A DNA stretch of 64,000 bases from assembly GCF_958450345.1 (NCBI RefSeq), contig NC_088781.1, positions 124,756,431 through 124,820,430 of the forward strand. The letters run 5' to 3'. The notes under the pieces are model-generated. The model searched no databases, had not been told where the DNA came from, and saw nothing but the letters and a program-made list of their open reading frames with translations. The stretch's first letter is position 1. Each line of letters starts with the position of its first letter. A program made the position numbers and the translations under genes. Source of the stretch: Calliphora vicina (lineage: Eukaryota > Arthropoda > Insecta > Diptera > Calliphoridae). Below are positions 57,448 through 64,000 of this stretch, piece by piece.

Positions 57448-58279
57448 TTGATTTGTTTTCAGTCGATTGCCAGAAATCAATCATGTAATTATTTGCTTAG
57501 ATTTCTACCAAAACCGCAATGTTGGCTTTTAATATGGAAACACAAATAACACTATGAGACAAAAAAAAATAAAGTAGAAATACCTGGAAAGTAATACCAT
57601 TTTTCTGATAGGCTTTATCGATTACAATAAGAATATGTTTTTGAAATTTGCAAAACACCTCCAAAATCTTGAGTTACTTGTAAACCATTAACTAAGCTGA
57701 TTCTCAATCGATTTTAATTTATTAAAGGGATTTAAAAAGAAGAAACTGTGGCCTTTCCAATGGTATATAAATTATTTAAGTATTTTAACAAAATTTGTGT
57801 GCATTTCTTCAGCAAACATATTTTTGTTTTTATTTTTTCACCATTTTCCAACTTTGAAGAAGATTTTACATAGTATTTTATAAAGGAATCGTACTATTTA
57901 TGAATTGATTTGAAAAATAAGTTTATTTATGCGTAAAATGCAATAATGCTTTTAAAAATCCATTGGAAATTGACAAAGTTATTAAATATTGTATTAAAAC
58001 AAAATTTTTGCAAAATTAACATTTCAAGGCATTTTGCTTAGTGAAAGAATTTTACAGTTTTGGATACAAAATTTTAGAATGGGGTAACAAAAGTTTGGTT
58101 GCTTCAAATGAAATTCTTCTTTATCAACTGATTTTTTTTTTTGATAGAACCGAAAAATTCTATTTGTACAACCGAGTCATTCGATTGGCAACAAATTCGG
58201 TTGTAACTACAAATCTGTTTTCTCAGTATACATAAAATTTTTATCAATCATGGCACTTTTATTTTCTTTAAATTTGCAC
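57448..58279. other. Non-coding AT-rich stretch
   Basis: No gene or recognised repeat. The 64-codon frame at 58041 has no motif. Confidence 0.35.
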
Positions 58280-58935
58280 ATCAAAAGTGGGGAGACTTTT
58301 TCTATACTAAAATTCTCTTTCCATAAAACATTTGTTAAGCAATCATGGCTCTATCTATATTTCAATTTTCACATAGATGCATCAATCGATCGCGATATTT
58401 CAATACTTAACCCATAAATGCATATTGTTGCCAATTGTCTACATTCCAATTCCAATTAATTTTAGGCGAACATTAGCTTGATACTAATTCAGATTCTATT
58501 TCAGCAAAATCAAATGGAGTACGATAAGTTTCAGGTAAAGAAATTCTAAATCAAACTAAAACTAAAGGAAATATAATAAATAAAAATCAACTAAATATTT
58601 GATACTCTATAGAAAAATAAAAGTAAAAATGATGCATTTAAGGGTTAAATTTTCACATCATCAGAAAGTGTCTCTTCTATAATAATATTTTGCTTTAATC
58701 GATTCTCTTACTAAACTAAAGATTCCATCGAAGATTCTTTAAAAATCGTGTCTCTTTCTATACTCAAAATTTTACTTCAATTAATTCTCATTCTATTCTC
58801 AAAAATGCACTTCAATCTTGATTCTTTCTATACTCAATTTTATACTTCAATATTAAATCTCTTCTTACTCAAATGTTTTCTTGATCGTGGCTCCTTCTAC
58901 ACTAATTACTTTAATCGTTTTTCGAAAATCTCACT
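58280..58935. repeat. Diverged outlier of the 35-bp minisatellite
   Basis: GTCTCTTTCTATACTCAAAA, TTTACTTCAAT and CTTGATTCTTTCTATACTCA recur loosely. They clearly resemble the unit at 61138-64000 but are strongly diverged and interrupted. Confidence 0.55.
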
Positions 58936-60644
58936 GATCAGCCAGTAACTTATCTTCTAGTCGGTCCTTATGTTTTCGTGTGAGGTTTAGGACATTATTG
59001 TGAGGTTAAGTAAAATCCTGGAATATAAATTACTAATGAAAGGAATATTTTTTTCCCAAAACTCACAGGATTTCTATTACATAAACATACATTTATAACA
59101 ATCACCACCAACACAATCCTACCGCAAAATACCTGCCTTAATCTAGATATGTATATATTAGGACGGTCTCATTTGTTTGGAGGGAAAAATAAGATGTCGA
59201 TGTTCCCAATTTCTCAAAATGTTTGTGCTGACATCAGTATTAAGTAAGCTAAATCAAAAATGAGCTGGATTTTAAGATTTTAATGAACTTTATAATAGTT
59301 TTCTTAAAGAAAACATATAAAATATTGATATCATAAGAAAGGTGTTTGAAAGCCGCTGTCAAAATTACTTTTGTAATTTTTTTTGCAAAAATTTTACAAA
59401 AAAGTTCGACTAGAAACAGCTCCATCCTAATGTATACCAATCGCTATAATAATTTTTTAACCACATTTAACTCTTGCTTTCTAACATTGTTGTCTGCTGC
59501 TGTCTATAAACCAAACCAATCCAATTCAAACCAGGAATGGTTATGGATGAGTTCAAACAAAAAAAAATTATTTTTTTTTAGAAATTTTATTTTATGTCTA
59601 TATTCACACATACTAAAATATAGACATGTGTGCAGATGCTTGTAAACTTCACAGTCATTGTGAAAAAACCACATACAAAAATATATATAGAAAACAACAA
59701 CAATACTTTATGAAGTACTTGTATGCGAGTATAAAAATGATAACATAGACACAAAAGTCTGTCTATGTTTTAAACATATCAAAACCACAATATTCAGGCT
59801 GCTAGGCAGGCACAATACAACACAACGACAAACAGACAGGCAACTAGACAGATGGCAAAGCTGTTAGGTAGGCTAACAGGCTACAACAGGAATGTAGCAA
59901 ATTAACAATGAATAGTAAAGTGGCTGGCACTATGGCCTAAAGCTTGAGTTGTGAGTTGAAGGAACATGTTGAAAAATTCCACTAAAATGCTATTCAAGGA
60001 TAGGGTTGCAAAATTTAACAAGAAATTTTCGTTTTATCTATAATTTTCAGTTTTTAATTTTCTTGTAACTACAGTGGCAGCCCATAGTGCAACATGGCAA
60101 AATAACAGCAGACAATAGTCATTAAAATATCAAAACCATACAATAAGCCAACTACAAAACACAAGTGCAAAAAATACTTTTTCGAAATACTTACAAAAAT
60201 AAACCTTAAATGTCGCGTTGCCAATGTCAACCATGAAAACAAAATTGTTTTGTTATTTTCAAATACATTTTTCTTTTTTTATTTACTTGGATTTTGCTAC
60301 ACAGAGTTTTACCAAGAACCTGGTTCAGTACCAAGTAACCAAATAAACAAAAAAGTTGTGTAGCAAAAACCTTATTAATAATAAACAACAAAACAGAAAA
60401 TATTACCCAAAAAAAATTAAAGTATTTTATTTAAATAAATTTCAATTAAAATCCAAAATAAAACTAAATGAAAAGCTGTGGCACAAGAAAAAGTTTTAAA
60501 GCAAAAAAAGCACCAAAATTTAGATAATAAATAAATAAAAACAAATTAAAACAATGCAGTTTGTAAATTTCTAACTATTATAAATAAATAAAATACATAA
60601 CTATTCTATATTTAAACAATTTCATTGTACAATTATTTATTTTG
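58936..60644. other. Non-coding, apparently unique sequence
   Basis: No gene accepted. The overlapping frames at 59249-59645 on both strands have no known motif. 59790-59900 is of mixed composition with GACAGGCAACTAGACAG-like short repeats. Confidence 0.35.
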
Positions 60645-60670
60645 CCATTTGTCCTCCTATGGACAAATGG
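60645..60670. repeat. Perfect 10-bp hairpin
   Basis: CCATTTGTCC (60645-60654) and GGACAAATGG (60661-60670) pair perfectly across a 6-base loop. The downstream arm overlaps the candidate exon start. Confidence 0.7.
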
Positions 60671-60726
60671 TTTGGCGAGAAACGTTTGTGGTTGTTTGGT
60701 AATCATCTGCCCTTGTTACCACGTAG
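60659..60726 (+). CDS. Candidate short coding exon ending in a splice donor
   Basis: From ATG at 60659 the frame reads MDKWFGEKRLWLFGNHLP and continues to CGTAG|GTGAGT, a canonical donor at 60726/60727. Composition is richer in G and C than the surroundings, and the frame is open upstream for a further ~100 bp. Against it: no acceptor AG with a pyrimidine tract is visible just upstream, the context before the ATG is not a good fly initiation site, and the peptide is not recognised. It could be a first coding exon or chance. Confidence 0.25.
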
Positions 60727-61137
60727 GTGAGTGACCTCTTTTTCTTTTCAGCTCTATAATTTTGATTTATTTATCTTTATTATAATTTTGTTTGTTCCTA
60801 TTTCCTAATAACCCAGTTAAAACATTGTAACTATTAGTTTAAGACAACACTTAAATTATAAAACAACATGAACAATAAACTGAAAGTTATTGTAGTCATT
60901 AATATTAAATGCAACTTAATTAAGTTTTCTAAAATGAAAGTAGTATAATAGAAAATGTTGTATAATGAAAGCCAAATGGATAAAAATATTTGTATCATAT
61001 GGTAACAATTACACAAAAAAGCGACCTTAATAGAGTTCAGTAAATGGTATGGTTTGAAATTTGTTTGGGAAAATAAATTTGATACATTTTTCATTTGTGT
61101 TTACATTCCCATAATTCTCCCTAACTCCTCAGTTTCT
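60727..61137. other. Non-coding AT-rich stretch before the minisatellite
   Basis: If the donor at 60726 is real this would be intron. Otherwise nothing is recognised. The minus frame at 60834-61094 has no motif. Confidence 0.3.
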
Positions 61138-64000
61138 AATGTGGCTCTTTATATACTCAATTTTGTATTGCAATCGTGACTTTTTTATACTTGTACTTTA
61201 GAATAATTTATAACTCTTTCTATCTTCAAATTTTTACTTCAATCGTGTCACCTTCTATCCTCGAAATTTTTCTTCAAACGTGGATTTTTCTATACTCAAA
61301 TTTTTAATTCAATCGTGGCTCTCTCTAATTCAAATTTTTAGTTCAATCGTGGCTCTTTCTGTACTCAAATTTTTACCTCAATCGTGGCTTTTTCTGTATT
61401 AAAATTTCTACTTCAAACGTGACTCATTTTATCTTCCAATTCTTATTTCAATTTTGGCTCTTTCTATCCACAAATTTTTACTTCAGTCGTGGTTCTTTCT
61501 ATCGTCAAATTTTTTCTTCAATCGTTTCTCTTTCTGTCCTCAAATTTTTACTTCAGTCGTGGCTCTTTTTGTCGTTAAATTTTTACTTCAATCGTAGCTC
61601 TTTCTGTCGTTAAATTTTTACTTCAATCGTAGCTCTTTATGTTCTCAAATTTTTGCATCAATCGTGGCTCTTTTTGCATTCGTGACTCTTTCTATCCTCA
61701 GATTTTTACTATAATCATGGCTTTTTCTATCCCCAAATTTTTACATCAATCGTGAATCTTTCTGTCCTCAAATTCTTACTTCAATAGTGGCTCTTTCTGT
61801 ACTTAAATTTAAATACTTCAATCATGGCTATATATATACTCAAATTTTTACTTCAATCTTGGCTCTTTCTGTACTCAATTCTTTACCTCAATCATGGCTC
61901 TTTCTATCTTCAAAATTTTACTTCTATCATAAAATTATTATTTCAATCGTGGCTCTTTCAGTACTAAAATTTTTGACTGAATCGTGGTTCTTTCAATCGT
62001 CAGATTGTTACTTCAATCATCGCTCTTTCTGTACTCAAATTTTTACCTCAGTCGTGACTCTTTCTGTACTCAAATTTTTACCTCAATCGTTGCTCTTTCT
62101 GTACTCAAATTTTTACCTCATCGTGGCTCTTTCTGTACTCAAATTTTCACTTCAATTGTGGTTCTTTTCATCCTTAAATTTTTACTTCAATCGTGGATCT
62201 TTCTATCCCCAAATTTTTACTTCAATCGTGGCTCTTTCTATCCTCAAATTTTTACTTCAATCGTGGCTCTTTCTATCCTCAAATTTTCACTTCAATCGTG
62301 GTTCTTTCCATCCTTATATTTTTACTTCAATCGTGGATCTTTCTATACTCAAATTTTTATTTCAATCATGGCTCTTTCTATCCTAAAATTTTTACCTGAA
62401 TCGTGGCTCTTTCTATCCTCAAATTTTTATTTCAATCATGGCTCTTTCTATCCTCAAATTTTTACTTCAATCATGGCTCCTTCTATCCCCAAATTTTTAT
62501 TTCAATCATGGCTCTTTCTATCCTCAAATTTTTACTTCAATCATGGCTCTTTCTATTCTCAAATTTTTACTTCAATCATGGCTCTTTCTATCTTCAAATT
62601 TTTACTTCAATCATGGCTCTTTCTATCCTCAACGTTTTACTTGAATCGTGGCTCTTTCTATCCTCGAATTTTTACTTCAATCATGGCTCTTTCTATTCTC
62701 AAATTTTTACTTCCTTCATGGCTCTTTCTATCCTCAAATTTTTACTTTAATCGTGGCTCTTTCTATGATAAAATTTTTATTTCAGTCGTGGCTCTTCTAC
62801 CCACAATTGTTTACTTTAATCGTGGCTCATTCTACCCTCAAATTCTTACTTCAATCAAGTCTCTTTCTGTACTCAAATTTTTACCAGAATCATGGAAATT
62901 TCTATCCTTAAGATTTTACTTCAATCGTGGCTTTTTCTATCTCTAAGTTTTTTCTTCAATCATGACACTTTCCATCCTAAAATTTTTACTTCAATCCAGG
63001 CACTTTCTATCCTCATATTTTTACTTTATGCGTGGCTCTTTTTATCCTGAAATGTTTACCTCAATCATGGCTCTTTCAATACTCAAATTTTTACTTCATG
63101 CTTGCTTATTTCTATCCTCAAATGTTTACCTCAATCGTGGCTCTTTATATACTCAAATTTTTACTTCAATCATGGCTCTTTATATACTCAAATTTTTACT
63201 TCAATCATGGCTCTTTCTATCTTCAAATTTGTAATTCACTCGTGGCTCTTTCTATCCTCAAATTTTTACTTCAGTCTTGACATTTTCTTTCCTCAAATTT
63301 TGACTTCGATCGTGACTTTTTCTATCCGATAATTTTTACCTCATTCGTATCACTTTCTGTATGGAAATTGTTACTTCAAGCATTGCTCTTTTTATCGTCA
63401 AATGTTTACTTCAATCGTGGCTTTTTCAATACTCAATTTTTTACTTCAATCGTGGCTGTTTCTATACTTAAATTTTTACCTCATTCATGGCTCTTTCTGT
63501 ACTCAAATCTTTACCTCAACCGTGGCTCTATATATTCTCAAATTTTTACCTCAATCATGGATCTATATATCGTCATATTTTTACCTCAATCATGGCCCTT
63601 TCTATTCTCAATTTTTAACTTCAATCGTGGCTCTTTCTATACTTAAATTTTTACCTCATACATGGCACTTTCTGTACTCAAATTTTTACCTCAATTGTGT
63701 CTCTATATATCCTCAAATTTTTACCTCAATTATGGATCTATATATCGTCAAATTTTTGCTTCAATCATGGCCCTTTCTATTCTTCATTTTTTACTTCAAT
63801 CGTGGCTCTTTCTATACTTAATTTTTTCCTTCAATCGTGGACCTTTCTATCGTGGACCTGCTAAAATGTTTACAATCGTTGAGGTTTTTCTTCAATCATA
63901 ACTCTTTCTCTGCTTGAAGTTTTATTTCAATCACAACTATTTCTCTGCTTGAGGTTTTTCTTCAATCATACTTCAGTTTTTAGTTCTATTCTGACCCTAT
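61138..64000 (+). repeat. 35-bp minisatellite, about 80 units, continues past right edge
   Basis: The consensus unit is TCAATCGTGGCTCTTTC followed by TATCCTCAAATTTTTACT (35 bp). The middle (about 62160-62760) is very homogeneous, and both flanks are more diverged. Because the unit lacks stops in all three plus frames and 35 is not a multiple of 3, long overlapping open frames arise, the longest being 61984-62946 (320 codons). Each frame reads the same 35-residue hydrophobic and aromatic repeat (for example LSILKFLLQSWLFLSSNFYF). They are not accepted as genes. Confidence 0.9.

Noticed and set aside
61984..62946. 320-codon open frame (and a dozen overlapping ones) as a repetitive membrane protein
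   Set aside because: Explained by a stop-free 35-bp repeat. All three frames are open and give the same peptide, with no promoter, start context or non-repeat domain.

Overview
The window looks like intergenic or intronic DNA from a higher fly (Brachycera, most like a blowfly or house-fly relative). I infer this from the AT-richness, the near absence of coding sequence, and the mix of transposable elements: Jockey-like non-LTR elements, several mariner lineages, Tc1, Helitron/Helentron pieces, Transib-like elements, and short dispersed repeats with a GTCY microsatellite core. I find no convincing complete host gene. The only possible host exon is a short open segment ending in a canonical splice donor near 60.7 kb, and it is weak. 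No tRNA, rRNA or CRISPR was seen.

Layout. 0-12 kb: a left-edge non-LTR element with a long open frame (minus strand); a TA-flanked MITE; a decayed copy of a repeated arthropod gene family; a mariner split by a 480-bp inverted-repeat element; a 480-bp MITE flanked by a 12-bp direct repeat; and a dead Jockey-like LINE followed by a mariner scrap. 13-25 kb: fragments and internal expansions of dispersed repeats, a Helitron N-terminal fragment, and a 2.7-kb AT-rich array built on CGAATA/TCGATT. 25-32 kb: five blocks of one repeat family, plus a 1.56-kb element with CACAGTG-type ends and a 5-bp CGGCG target duplication, features typical of Transib. This element splits one of two copies of a 460-bp repeat. 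32-46 kb: mariner and Helitron scraps and four arrays of a 113-118-bp satellite in both orientations, two of which end in the arm of an inverted-repeat element. 46-56 kb: minisatellite arrays rich in TATCGATA, into which a dispersed-repeat/Tc1 block and a probable solo LTR have inserted. 56-64 kb: a mariner with a dispersed repeat nested inside it, then unique-looking sequence, then a 2.9-kb minisatellite of 35-bp units that runs off the right edge.

Main theme. Two dispersed families (called A and B here) have different sequences but the same plan: a 5' end reading TATACCCTWCACC, a shared GAGTCGATTAARC core next to a (GTCY)n tract, an inverted copy of the 5' end near the 3' end, then a hairpin and a common CTTACTTGTT terminus. 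This is the plan expected of non-autonomous Helentron-type elements (DINE-1/mini-me class). The window also holds two Helitron replicase-helicase fragments, though nothing shows they drove these families. Satellites, minisatellites and elements are nested so that insertion order can be read: satellites and minisatellites are older, and several insertions are younger. All family names are from memory and visual comparison; no searches were run.
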